DNA of 9,894 nucleotides. Source: CAZJDM01 sp964544765. Its GTDB lineage: Bacteria > Bdellovibrionota_B > Oligoflexia > CAYFLR01. Shown here in pieces: positions 1 through 6,012 of this stretch. The translations under genes were made by a program, and so were the position numbers. The notes under the pieces were generated by a model that did not search any database, was not told the DNA's origin, and saw nothing but the letters and a program-made list of their open reading frames with translations. Each line of letters begins with the position of its first letter. Positions within the stretch are counted from its first letter, which is position 1. The stretch is from NCBI GenBank assembly GCA_964544765.1, contig CAZJDM010000158.1, forward strand, positions 1-9,894. The letters are read 5' to 3'.

Positions 1-2
1 GT

Positions 3-272
3 ATGAACAAAGCAGAATTAGTAGAAGCTATTGCCAAAAGTACAAAAACAACAAAAGTAGCTAGCGAAGAGTGGTTAAATGCTTTTACAGCAATTGTTTC
101 AAAAACTATGAAAAGAGAAGAAATTCGTTTAGTTGGTTTTGGAACTTTTAAAGCTACCAAGAGAAAAGCCAGAACTGGTCGTAATCCCCAAACTGGCAGA
201 GCTATTAAGATTCCAGCTCGTAAAGTACCAGTATTTCGTCCAGGAAAAGAATTAAAATCTAAAGTAAAATAA
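3..272 (+). CDS. HU/IHF-family DNA-binding protein
   Basis: Small histone-like protein of 89 residues, against about 90 for the HU family. These proteins act as dimers that bend and compact nucleoid DNA. The sequence shows an N-terminal helical dimerisation half (residues 1-40, beginning MNKAELVEAIAK). Next comes the beta core with GFGTFK (45-50), then the DNA-binding arm with the family hallmark RTGRNPQTG (57-65). The C-terminal part PARKVPVFRPGKELK (71-85) is also typical. The ATG lies 2 bases from the window edge, so its ribosome binding site and promoter cannot be seen, but the N terminus matches family usage. A hairpin follows the stop, suggesting transcription ends there. HU and IHF subunits cannot be separated reliably by eye. 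The short arm and absence of extensions favour a HU-like homodimer, so I give no gene symbol. Confidence 0.95.
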   Translation: MNKAELVEAIAKSTKTTKVASEEWLNAFTAIVSKTMKREEIRLVGFGTFKATKRKARTGRNPQTGRAIKIPARKVPVFRPGKELKSKVK

Positions 273-291
273 GAATCCTTCTTTGTACTAT

Positions 292-342
292 CCAAGCGAG
301 TTGAATGAACTCGCTTGGTATTTCCTGCCACAATTTTTTTTT
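292..342 (+). terminator. Probable terminator after the HU gene
   Basis: A perfect 11-bp stem is formed by 292-302 (ccaagcgagtt) and 308-318 (aactcgcttgg) around a 5-base loop, 19 bases after the HU stop. The strong T-run (333-342) comes about 14 bases after the stem rather than directly, and the stem is followed first by tatttcc. It is therefore a strong hairpin with an imperfect tail, and termination is likely but not certain. Confidence 0.6.
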
Positions 343-390
343 AAACTTCTCAATTTCATTACCGATATAAAATAGAACTTAATTTAAATT

Positions 391-523
391 GTGCGACCAT
401 GACTGTGGAATAAAATCTTAAAACACCTAACTGGTAATAATTTTACTTTGACATTTGTGTTTGTAAGTTAAATCAATGTTGAATCAATTTGTTATGTGCT
501 TTTTTCCACAGTCATGGTCACAC
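391..523 (+). mobile_element. MITE-like element, copy 1
   Basis: 133-bp non-coding element bounded by about 20-bp terminal inverted repeats. The left end is gtgcgaccatgactgtggaa. The right end, read on the other strand, is gtgtgaccatgactgtggaa, a 19/20 match. The reverse complement of 5246-5377 aligns along the whole length with roughly 85-90% identity by eye, so this is a dispersed repeat and not a chance palindrome. No open reading frame of useful size lies inside, which fits a miniature inverted-repeat element moved in trans by an unseen transposase. TTAA occurs just outside both ends (384-387 region and 526-529) but not flush with the repeat tips, so no target duplication is claimed. It lies between the HU terminator and the M23 gene, and its right end is 22 bases from that gene's start. 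Confidence 0.85.
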
Positions 524-537
524 ATTTAACCCATTCT

Positions 538-544
538 AGGGGGG
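538..544 (+). promoter_or_regulatory. G-rich ribosome binding site of the M23 gene
   Basis: aggggggg-like run (538-544). It leaves 1 base before ATG 546 and 7 bases before the in-frame GTG 552, so it favours the GTG. If pairing uses only the upstream AGG (538-540), the ATG is also possible. Confidence 0.5.
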
Positions 545-545
545 A

Positions 546-1157
546 ATGGCAGTGATATACTTATATAAAGTTCTATTTTTTATCATTTTTGTAGGTTGTA
601 CTACCATTACTCCTACGTCTAAAAAGATTCACAAGAATCGTGGACCAAAGAAAATCAAAGTTAAAAAAGTACCAAAATGTAGTAGTAGTAATTGGCCGGT
701 TGTTAAAACTTACGATAATAATGATCGCTTTAATGTATTTTGGAACCTTGATTTACCAGTAGTGGGTTTGATTTCTTCTTATTATGGAGTTAGAAGAGGT
801 AAGTGTCATTATGGTATCGATATTCATACAACCTTAGGAAGCAAAATAAAAGCTGTATATGGTGGTATAATTAAATTTAGTGGAAAGTTAGGCTCTTATG
901 GTAAGGCTGTAGTAGTAGATCACTTAAATGGTTATTATTCTCTTTATGCTCATAATCAGAAGAATTTAGTTAAAAGAGGTGGTTTGGTTCGTAAGGGCCA
1001 GGTAATAGCTACTGTGGGGCGATCGGGCAGAGCTACAGGTCCTCATGTTCATTTAGAAATAAAAAAGGGTAAGAGATCTTTGAATCCCATGTCATTTTTT
1101 CACAGAAGTTACTTTAGTTTTCAGAGATTTGATAAAAAGAAGGTAAAAAGAAAATAA
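546..1157 (+). CDS. M23-family metallopeptidase, predicted lipoprotein
   Basis: Probable peptidoglycan endopeptidase of the LytM/M23 family, which uses Zn2+ to cut peptide cross-links or stems. The C-terminal domain (about residues 70-182) has the complete metal and catalytic set. H88 and D92 lie in HYGID, H136 lies in LYAH, and H167 and H169 lie in GPHVH. It should therefore be active, unlike the degenerate EnvC/NlpD-type regulators. The N terminus is very short and hydrophobic (VLFFIIFVG) and ends at Cys18, a plausible lipobox, suggesting an outer-membrane lipoprotein. A Lys-rich, low-complexity linker (about 25-45) follows. No LysM domain is seen. The start is uncertain: the G-rich ribosome site (538-544) nearly abuts ATG 546 and is better spaced for an in-frame GTG at 552. 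Either start keeps the lipobox. Its promoter must lie in or before the repeat element at 391-523. Confidence 0.88.
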   Translation: MAVIYLYKVLFFIIFVGCTTITPTSKKIHKNRGPKKIKVKKVPKCSSSNWPVVKTYDNNDRFNVFWNLDLPVVGLISSYYGVRRGKCHYGIDIHTTLGSKIKAVYGGIIKFSGKLGSYGKAVVVDHLNGYYSLYAHNQKNLVKRGGLVRKGQVIATVGRSGRATGPHVHLEIKKGKRSLNPMSFFHRSYFSFQRFDKKKVKRK

Positions 1158-1223
1158 GAAGAAGATAAATAAATGGTAAATAAGTAGTAAAAGAGAAAAA
1201 CTAAGCTAAGAAGAAAAAGAGAC

Positions 1224-1271
1224 AGAAATAGAGATAAAAATAGAGATAAAAATAGAGATAGAAATAGAGCG
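1224..1271. repeat. 12-bp tandem array, four units
   Basis: Four head-to-tail 12-bp units: agaaatagagat, aaaaatagagat, aaaaatagagat, agaaatagagcg. It sits in the M23-hydrolase spacer inside a strongly purine-rich plus strand that begins in the 3' end of the M23 gene (about 1130-1271). There is no open reading frame through it and no spacer structure, so it is a minisatellite and not CRISPR. Confidence 0.9.
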
Positions 1272-1280
1272 GGTGATTAT

Positions 1281-1309
1281 TTGACCGGCTATCAACAAAA
1301 ACATATGAA
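1281..1309 (+). promoter_or_regulatory. Probable sigma70 promoter of the alpha/beta hydrolase
   Basis: The -35 box TTGACC (1281-1286, 5/6 to consensus) is separated by exactly 17 bases from the -10 box TATGAA (1304-1309, 4/6). Transcription would start near 1316, about 22 bases before the GTG start. It lies directly after the 12-bp tandem array, so array length could change upstream spacing but not the core promoter. Confidence 0.55.
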
Positions 1310-1337
1310 TATTTCTATTTCATGAAAGGTTGTTTTC

Positions 1338-2261
1338 GTGACTGTTGAAAATATCATATTGCCAGGCAGAGGTTCTCTTCAAACTTGTTCTAATGTGTCT
1401 TTTATCAAGGCTTTTGCCCTTATGGTTCATGGTTTAAATTTTGCTCCTCGGACTTTGAAACCACTTATTGAAGAGTTTAATAATCATGGCGTCGAAGTGA
1501 TGCTACTTTCATTAGCTGGGCATACAGAAAAAGTAAATGACATAGGAAATATGCAAAAATCAATTAATGATGAAGGGTTCAAACAATACGATAAATGGGG
1601 CAAGGTTACCAGAAATATGTGGATAGATAGTTTTTATAAGGCACATCAAATTATTAATACTAAAGCTCAAGAAAAAAACCTTCCTCTGGTACTAGTAGCC
1701 GCCTCTTTGGGAGGTTTATTGGGGCTAGATTTAATCGCTAAACAGAGCATATCTTTTAATAAAATGATATTATTTGCACCGGCTATATCTTTAAGGTCAA
1801 GAATTAGAATTGTAAGACTACTTAAATATTTCCCTTTTCTACCTATACCCAGTCTAACTCCTTCAAAGTATCGATCTCATTGTTATACACCGATATCGGC
1901 CTATAATGCTTTGTTTGATTCCAAGAAATCATTAGATCAAGAATTACACAGTGATCAAAGTTCACCAAATTTATCAAATTCATCAAGTTCATCAAGTTCA
2001 TCAAATAAACTAAGTCTACTTAATAATTTAAATATACCGACCCTTGTATTTGTAGATCCACAAGATGAGTTTGTTAGTTCTACCGGGATAGAAAGGTTTA
2101 TCCAATCAAATGGGTTGAATAATTGGAAAATGGAACATGTGCATGTTGGGGCTTCAATGCTACGGAATAAGTATCATCATCTAATTACCCAAAAGGATTC
2201 GGTAGGAAAATCTACGTGGGATATGATGACTAACAATATCAAGTTATTTTTGCAAAGTTAA
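1338..2261 (+). CDS. Alpha/beta-hydrolase fold protein (serine hydrolase)
   Basis: Probable cytoplasmic esterase or lipase of the Hydrolase_4/S33-like alpha/beta superfamily; substrate unknown. The strand-3 oxyanion loop is MVHGLNF (29-34). The nucleophile elbow is AASLGG (121-126) with Ser123, an A-x-S-x-G variant of the usual G-x-S-x-G. The acid is Asp243 (or Asp240) in FVDPQDEFV, and the histidine is H280 or H281 in KYHHLI. The triad is therefore complete and in order. At 307 residues it is of normal length. A Ser/Asn insert (about 205-226, with eight consecutive serines) comes from a 9-bp DNA repeat and lies in a loop before the acid strand, outside the core. No signal peptide is seen. 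The start is GTG with AAAGG eight bases upstream; the nearby ATG at 1322 is out of frame. It converges with the DUF2723 gene. Confidence 0.85.
   Translation: MTVENIILPGRGSLQTCSNVSFIKAFALMVHGLNFAPRTLKPLIEEFNNHGVEVMLLSLAGHTEKVNDIGNMQKSINDEGFKQYDKWGKVTRNMWIDSFYKAHQIINTKAQEKNLPLVLVAASLGGLLGLDLIAKQSISFNKMILFAPAISLRSRIRIVRLLKYFPFLPIPSLTPSKYRSHCYTPISAYNALFDSKKSLDQELHSDQSSPNLSNSSSSSSSSNKLSLLNNLNIPTLVFVDPQDEFVSSTGIERFIQSNGLNNWKMEHVHVGASMLRNKYHHLITQKDSVGKSTWDMMTNNIKLFLQS
1953..2006 (+). repeat. In-frame 9-bp tandem array inside the hydrolase
   Basis: Six 9-bp units in reading frame: gatcaaagt, tcaccaaat, ttatcaaat, tcatcaagt, tcatcaagt, tcatcaaat. They encode repeated three-residue blocks (SPN, LSN, SSS, SSS, SSN), making a low-complexity Ser/Asn loop at about residues 206-223. 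Because the period is a multiple of three, gain or loss of units would keep the frame. Confidence 0.85.
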
Positions 2262-2421
2262 TTTTAGCTTCGAGTTGCCTATCAAGTTGGGCTTGATTCG
2301 TTGGTTGTAGGTCTGTTTCAATTAGTACGCTGAATAATTACGGTGTTGTCAGCTGGTCATTGGTTACACATTTTGGATATTATATACAATTTTAATTAAA
2401 TTACGCTGAAAAAGCCAATTT

Positions 2422-4470
2422 CTATTTCATCTGAATCCGAGATAAAATATAACGGATATTATCCAGTTCCTTATCATTAGGTGGAGCAATTTTTAGGTAT
2501 TTGGTCCATACTCTGATCAACCCTTCGTTGGCTTTGGGATCTCTAGCTCTCAGGCTATTATATATTACCCCAAAGTTTTTCCAAAAGAAAGGAGGCGCAT
2601 CAGGAAATCTGTATTCCAGGTTTTCGTAAATAACACGCGCTTTTTGCAGTAATTTAGGATTTTTGCCATGTTTAAGAGCATAGGGAGCAATTGCAGAAGC
2701 AAAACGGTTGTGAGCTTCCCAATATGCACGCCTTACAACGCTTTCCCAGGTTCCTTTAGGGTAAGATATTAATTGATCCGATTCTTTAAGATTAGGAAGG
2801 CTCTTTGTAGCTTCATCCATGTATTCAAAAAAATCAAAATGACTACCTTTAGGATAGACCTTAAAAATATAACCAAATGGCTTTACATCATAACCTTCTT
2901 TCCATTTTTCATATTTCTCTTGTTTGGTAAATGTTGTTAAAAACAGAGGGAATTTTTCTCTATTGGCGTCTAACAACATTTTAAGGTTGTATGCACCATG
3001 AATTTTTGGGTGAAGAAGTGGGCCAGGCAAAGTTACATTAGGGTAATCTTTTTGGGCAATACGTTTGAACCATGGGAAACGAAGTAACTCTCGATCAATA
3101 ATTTTGATGTCTGTTCTGAAGCCTTCGCAATTTATTAAATATCTGGCCGTGTTGGTTTGAATGTCACCTTTGGATATAAACAGAGCATTTTTACTAAGAG
3201 GACCTATTAATCCTTTTCCGAAGTTATAGGTTGCCCAGTTATTGTGTTGATCGGATTTTTTATAATGACTCAAGCATTGAATTAAAACTAATAAAATAGC
3301 TAACAAAGGAAATAGATTTTTAGGTAAATTACGTAAATTAGATAAATTAGATCGATTAGATAGATCGGATGAATTAGGTATATTCTGGAAATGAGTTAAA
3401 ATGTAGTAAAATCCAATTCCTGACCAAAAGAACATGAGAAGATTGGGTTGTTGCCAAAAACGCATATGAATGTTCAGATAAAGAGGGATGTGTAAAGGCA
3501 GGTTAGCCAATTTGTGAAAAACTATAATGTATAAAACGAAACAAAATAAAGTTAATAAGATAATTTTTTTCCATTGGCTGTTTTTCTTCAAAGAATAATA
3601 GATGCCGATAAAAGGTAATATGATTCCAACATAAAGTAATTGTTGTGGTAGATATATGAAATAGAGAAAGATACCGTTCCAAAATTGCTCATGACCTACG
3701 TAGCGGTTGGCAAGTTGAAAGGTACCATATTCTCTTCTAAGAACATGATCAAGAAAACCTTTCCAAGTGGATTGGTTCCCCCAAGAAATAGTAGGGATTT
3801 GGGTTGAAGCGATTGGTATATATATATAAAGTAATAATCCGGTAAAAAATAATAAACAAATTAATCCGGTACTTTTAAAATTTAGTAATTGTTTGCGTCC
3901 GGTCCAAAAGACCCATAAGGCAAAAGGAAAAGCATAAAAGAAAAAAGTATGATGATTGGTCATACCCAAACCAAAGATAAAAGCTCCTAGATAAGCTATA
4001 CGGATTGATCTTTCTTGATAATAACGGATCATCAAGTAAAGCATTAAGGAAATAAAAAAATTATTTAAGCCGAAGACTTCGGCAACTACAGCATATGCCC
4101 ATATCAATGGAGAAAAGGCGAATAATCCGGCAGCTAGTAATGCTGCCCAGTTGTTTTTAGTAAGTTTGAAAATAGAAAGAAATAATAAACTTGCCGCTGC
4201 TGTATTACAAACTGCAGATAAAAAATTTACCCGCCAGGCAACTGATCCGAAAGGAATAAAAGTGAATAATTTACCCAATAAAGTAAAAAGTGGATATCCT
4301 GGTGGGTGCAAAACACCTAGGGTATAAGCACCGGCAATAAGTTCTCCACTATCTCCGCCTGGAATAGTACGGCATAGAGTCAATAAATATATAATGAGAG
4401 TAAAAAGAGCTAAAGATGCTGCGGTGTACTGATAATTATTCGATATAATTTTAAATGGGTTTTTCAACAT
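2422..4470 (-). CDS. DUF2723 (GT117-like) multi-pass membrane protein
   Basis: Large inner-membrane protein of the DUF2723 family, which CAZy groups as GT117. The eukaryotic relative TMEM260 is a protein O-mannosyltransferase, so a lipid-linked sugar transferase role is inferred here, not shown. After the first membrane segment (about 17-33) comes the family signature GGDSGELIAGAYTLG (38-52) with the probable catalytic acid D40, then HPPGYPL (55-61). About ten further hydrophobic segments follow up to residue 402. A soluble C-terminal domain (about 405-682) opens with the conserved-looking N-W, NALFISKGD and YLINCEGFRTD blocks. Length (682) is within the family's broad range. A Leu-Ser-Asn repeat (367-386) sits in a loop between two late membrane helices. 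The start lacks a visible Shine-Dalgarno, but the N terminus fits the family and no later Met is credible. It is a single minus-strand gene with its own promoter. Confidence 0.88.
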   Translation of the reverse strand: MLKNPFKIISNNYQYTAASLALFTLIIYLLTLCRTIPGGDSGELIAGAYTLGVLHPPGYPLFTLLGKLFTFIPFGSVAWRVNFLSAVCNTAAASLLFLSIFKLTKNNWAALLAAGLFAFSPLIWAYAVVAEVFGLNNFFISLMLYLMIRYYQERSIRIAYLGAFIFGLGMTNHHTFFFYAFPFALWVFWTGRKQLLNFKSTGLICLLFFTGLLLYIYIPIASTQIPTISWGNQSTWKGFLDHVLRREYGTFQLANRYVGHEQFWNGIFLYFIYLPQQLLYVGIILPFIGIYYSLKKNSQWKKIILLTLFCFVLYIIVFHKLANLPLHIPLYLNIHMRFWQQPNLLMFFWSGIGFYYILTHFQNIPNSSDLSNRSNLSNLRNLPKNLFPLLAILLVLIQCLSHYKKSDQHNNWATYNFGKGLIGPLSKNALFISKGDIQTNTARYLINCEGFRTDIKIIDRELLRFPWFKRIAQKDYPNVTLPGPLLHPKIHGAYNLKMLLDANREKFPLFLTTFTKQEKYEKWKEGYDVKPFGYIFKVYPKGSHFDFFEYMDEATKSLPNLKESDQLISYPKGTWESVVRRAYWEAHNRFASAIAPYALKHGKNPKLLQKARVIYENLEYRFPDAPPFFWKNFGVIYNSLRARDPKANEGLIRVWTKYLKIAPPNDKELDNIRYILSRIQMK
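3319..3363 (-). repeat. In-frame 9-bp tandem array inside the DUF2723 gene
   Basis: On the coding (minus) strand, five consecutive 9-bp units read ctatctaat, cgatctaat, ttatctaat, ttacgtaat, ttacctaaa. They encode LSN, RSN, LSN, LRN, LPK (residues 370-384), in frame, in a loop between two membrane helices. The unit ttatctaat differs by one base from the ttatcaaat unit of the hydrolase array at 1971-1979. Confidence 0.8.
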
Positions 4471-4483
4471 GCGTGTAACATAC

Positions 4484-4499
4484 GTGTTTCACAAAACAC
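4484..4499 (-). other. Small hairpin in the DUF2723 5' leader
   Basis: A 6-bp perfect stem, gtgttt (4484-4489) with aaacac (4494-4499), around a 4-base loop. It lies in the predicted leader of the minus-strand DUF2723 gene, about 14 bases upstream of the ATG. There is no Shine-Dalgarno next to it. It could affect initiation, but stems this short are common by chance. Confidence 0.3.
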
Positions 4500-4538
4500 T
4501 GATCTATTGTTTTTCTATTTATTTCTGACTGCTAACAT

Positions 4539-4567
4539 AAGATACTTGATATAGATTTTGTAGTCAA
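4539..4567 (-). promoter_or_regulatory. Probable sigma70 promoter of the DUF2723 gene
   Basis: On the minus strand, the -35 box TTGACT (4567-4562, 5/6) is separated by exactly 17 bases from the -10 box TATCTT (4544-4539, 4/6). Transcription would start near 4532, giving a leader of about 60 bases. Confidence 0.5.
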
Positions 4568-4690
4568 TTTGCAAATTTTTTGATTGTTAAGAAATGTTAA
4601 TAGTTCCCCAATAATTGTTTGGCTTTTGCAGCATATTAGTATTTATGAGTTTAAGGAAAAGGAAAATTAAATAATTAAGAGGGGGAAGGC

Positions 4691-5209
4691 ATGAAAGACC
4701 AAATTAATTATGATTTTTTTAAGTTAAATAAAAATATTTCTGATACTGGAGTTTATAATCAAGAGATTGATTTTGACGCAAATAATAATTTTGATATTGG
4801 TTTAGAAACTGTGGATTTAATAATGAATAAAGAGGTCTTTCCCTTATACGAGGAAGATAATGTTAAATTTGCCAAAGACTATATGGAGTGGAGTGATTTA
4901 GAGTATCTGCCAGTTTTAAACAATCAAAATATTCCTTCGGGGGTTTTGTTAAAAGAAAAAATCTCACGACATTTGCAAACCGAATACTATGATATGGATG
5001 AACATACATCTGATCAAATCTTAAAAACCTATACAGTTAGAGAGATTATGGATAAGGATTTTTATTATGTTACACCTCAGATGACAATCAAATGGGCCGC
5101 TAAATTAATGCATCGAAGAGCATTGAATATTCTACTAGTAATGAATCAGGATAAAATCATAGGAACCCTAACTAAAGATGACTTTTTAGAGTACTTTATG
5201 GCTTTTTGA
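4691..5209 (+). CDS. CBS-domain-pair protein, first of two
   Basis: Stand-alone protein of 172 residues made of two CBS motifs, at about 38-96 (VDLIMNKEVFPLYEEDNVKFAKDY... LPVLNNQNIPSGVLLKEKI) and about 112-170 (YTVREIMDKDFYYVTP... LNILLVMNQDKIIGTLTKDDFLEY). CBS pairs form a Bateman module that usually binds AMP, ATP, SAM or related ligands and regulates a partner. The second motif is canonical; the first is more divergent. The N terminus (1-35) is Asn/Asp-rich and probably disordered. There is no transporter, kinase, nucleotidyltransferase or IMPDH domain attached, so the target is unknown. ATG 4691 has a good ribosome site (agggggaagg, about 4680-4688). The next gene is a second CBS-pair protein, with a 132-bp mobile element between them. 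I could not identify a convincing promoter in 4471-4690. Confidence 0.85.
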   Translation: MKDQINYDFFKLNKNISDTGVYNQEIDFDANNNFDIGLETVDLIMNKEVFPLYEEDNVKFAKDYMEWSDLEYLPVLNNQNIPSGVLLKEKISRHLQTEYYDMDEHTSDQILKTYTVREIMDKDFYYVTPQMTIKWAAKLMHRRALNILLVMNQDKIIGTLTKDDFLEYFMAF

Positions 5210-5245
5210 TGTTTGTGTCTAATATATTATTATTATGATTAAATA

Positions 5246-5377
5246 GTGCGACCATAACTGTGGAAAATGAACATAACAAATTAATTTAACTTTGATTTCA
5301 CTTACAAACACTAAATTAAAAGTTAAATTATTACCTGTTAGGGGTTTTAAGATTTTATTCCACAGTCATGGTCGCAC
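5246..5377 (-). mobile_element. MITE-like element, copy 2 (inverted relative to copy 1)
   Basis: 132-bp element with terminal inverted repeats. The left end is gtgcgaccataactgtggaa, and the right end on the other strand is gtgcgaccatgactgtggaa, a 19/20 match. Its reverse complement aligns from end to end with 391-523, including the internal blocks taaaatcttaaaac, ggtaataattt, gtgtttgtaagt and aatttgttatgt. It is non-coding. It lies between two tandem CBS genes, and its right end is 53 bases from the true start of the second. I see no exact flush target-site duplication. Confidence 0.85.
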
Positions 5378-5419
5378 AATTCATGATCACTACCATGAAA
5401 CTATTACACTATAACTATG

Positions 5420-5428
5420 AGGTGAAGG
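5420..5428 (+). promoter_or_regulatory. Ribosome binding site that fixes the second CBS start
   Basis: aggtgaagg lies just ahead of ATG 5431, an excellent Shine-Dalgarno. The longer in-frame start at ATG 5368 would lie inside the terminal repeat of the mobile element and has no such site, so 5431 is preferred. Confidence 0.75.
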
Positions 5429-5430
5429 AT

Positions 5431-5937
5431 ATGAACGAAAATTATATCGAAGCTGCTTTTGGACGAATTGTATCTCATACTAATTTTTTCTTGAATGGTA
5501 TTGATGAAGTTCGTCTTTGTATGAATTCAAGTTTTCAAGAAATTAAAATAATAGGAACTGAAACTCTTTGGAGTGCTTTATCGTTGATGAGAAAACATGA
5601 GGTGAAAGTTCTACCTGTGGTAAACAATGTTGAACAGTTAATAGGATTGATTTACAAGGATTCTATTGTAAAACTAATTTCAGAAAGGAGGGATCAAACT
5701 GGTTTACAAACTATCATGGGATTTATTCAGTCTGTGACTGTTGAAACAGTAATGGATACAAGTTATAGACCCATTTTTTCAGATACTTTGATTAGAGAAG
5801 CTGCATCTATCCTGGTGTCCGAACAATTGAATTGTTTGCCAGTTATAGATATGGATGAAAATGTTCTTGGTTTGATTACCAAAACAGATATTATAGAGTA
5901 CTTACAGTTCTTAGATGATGACGTGGTGGTATTATAA
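5431..5937 (+). CDS. CBS-domain-pair protein, second of two
   Basis: 168-residue stand-alone Bateman module. CBS motif 1 is at about 30-85 (IIGTETLWSALSLMRKHEVKVLPVVNN... LIGLIYKDSIVKLI). Motif 2 is at about 103-160 (VTVETVMDTSYRPIFSDTLIREAASILVSEQLNCLPVID... VLGLITKTDIIEYL). Both motifs are canonical, with the usual LPVV/LPVID strand and G-L-I-x-K-x-D-I/S turn. It probably binds an adenine nucleotide or similar ligand and relays this to an unknown partner. It has the same architecture and size as the upstream CBS gene, so the two may be an old duplication, although sequence similarity outside the CBS core looks low. A longer reading frame from 5368 would add residues encoded by the mobile element and is rejected. 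The acidic-hydrophobic tail DDDVVVL is encoded by DNA that is partly duplicated after the stop. Confidence 0.87.
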   Translation: MNENYIEAAFGRIVSHTNFFLNGIDEVRLCMNSSFQEIKIIGTETLWSALSLMRKHEVKVLPVVNNVEQLIGLIYKDSIVKLISERRDQTGLQTIMGFIQSVTVETVMDTSYRPIFSDTLIREAASILVSEQLNCLPVIDMDENVLGLITKTDIIEYLQFLDDDVVVL

Positions 5938-5963
5938 AAAGATGATATGACGTGGTTATTATT
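5914..5963. repeat. Imperfect tandem duplication across the CBS stop codon
   Basis: Two copies 27 bases apart: 5914-5935 (gatgatgacgtggtggtattat) is recognisable again at 5941-5963 (begins gatgatatgacgtggtt), with one small insertion and few changes. The first copy encodes the C-terminal DDDVVVL; the second is non-coding. It looks like a local duplication of the gene end. Confidence 0.6.
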
Positions 5964-6012
5964 AGGAAATGGAGTGTAGTGTTTCATAGAAATAGAGGAA
6001 GAAATGGCTGTT

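Noticed and set aside
448..476. TTGACA (448-453) as an outward promoter carried by element copy 1
   Set aside because: The -35 match is perfect but no acceptable -10 lies at 16-18 bases, and the hexamer is not conserved in copy 2.
384..529. TTAA target-site duplication around element copy 1
   Set aside because: TTAA occurs near both ends but not flush with the repeat tips, and copy 2 has no equivalent.
1224..1271. Tandem arrays (also 7012-7071 and 8980-9039) as CRISPR
   Set aside because: Units are 12-15 bp, directly adjacent and without unique spacers; no cas genes are present.
1322..1348. Eight-codon frame (MKGCFRDC) overlapping the hydrolase start
   Set aside because: It has no ribosome site of its own, and short overlapping frames are expected by chance.
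2281..2297. Hairpin atcaag/cttgat between the convergent hydrolase and DUF2723 genes as a terminator
   Set aside because: The stem is only 6 bp, AT-rich and has no T-run on either strand. I see nothing else in 2262-2421.
391..5377. Composite transposon made by the two elements
   Set aside because: No transposase is present between them, the cargo is ordinary housekeeping-type content, and no outer target duplication was found.
5368..5430. N-terminal extension of the second CBS protein from ATG 5368
   Set aside because: It begins inside the mobile element's terminal repeat and has no ribosome site; ATG 5431 has a strong one.
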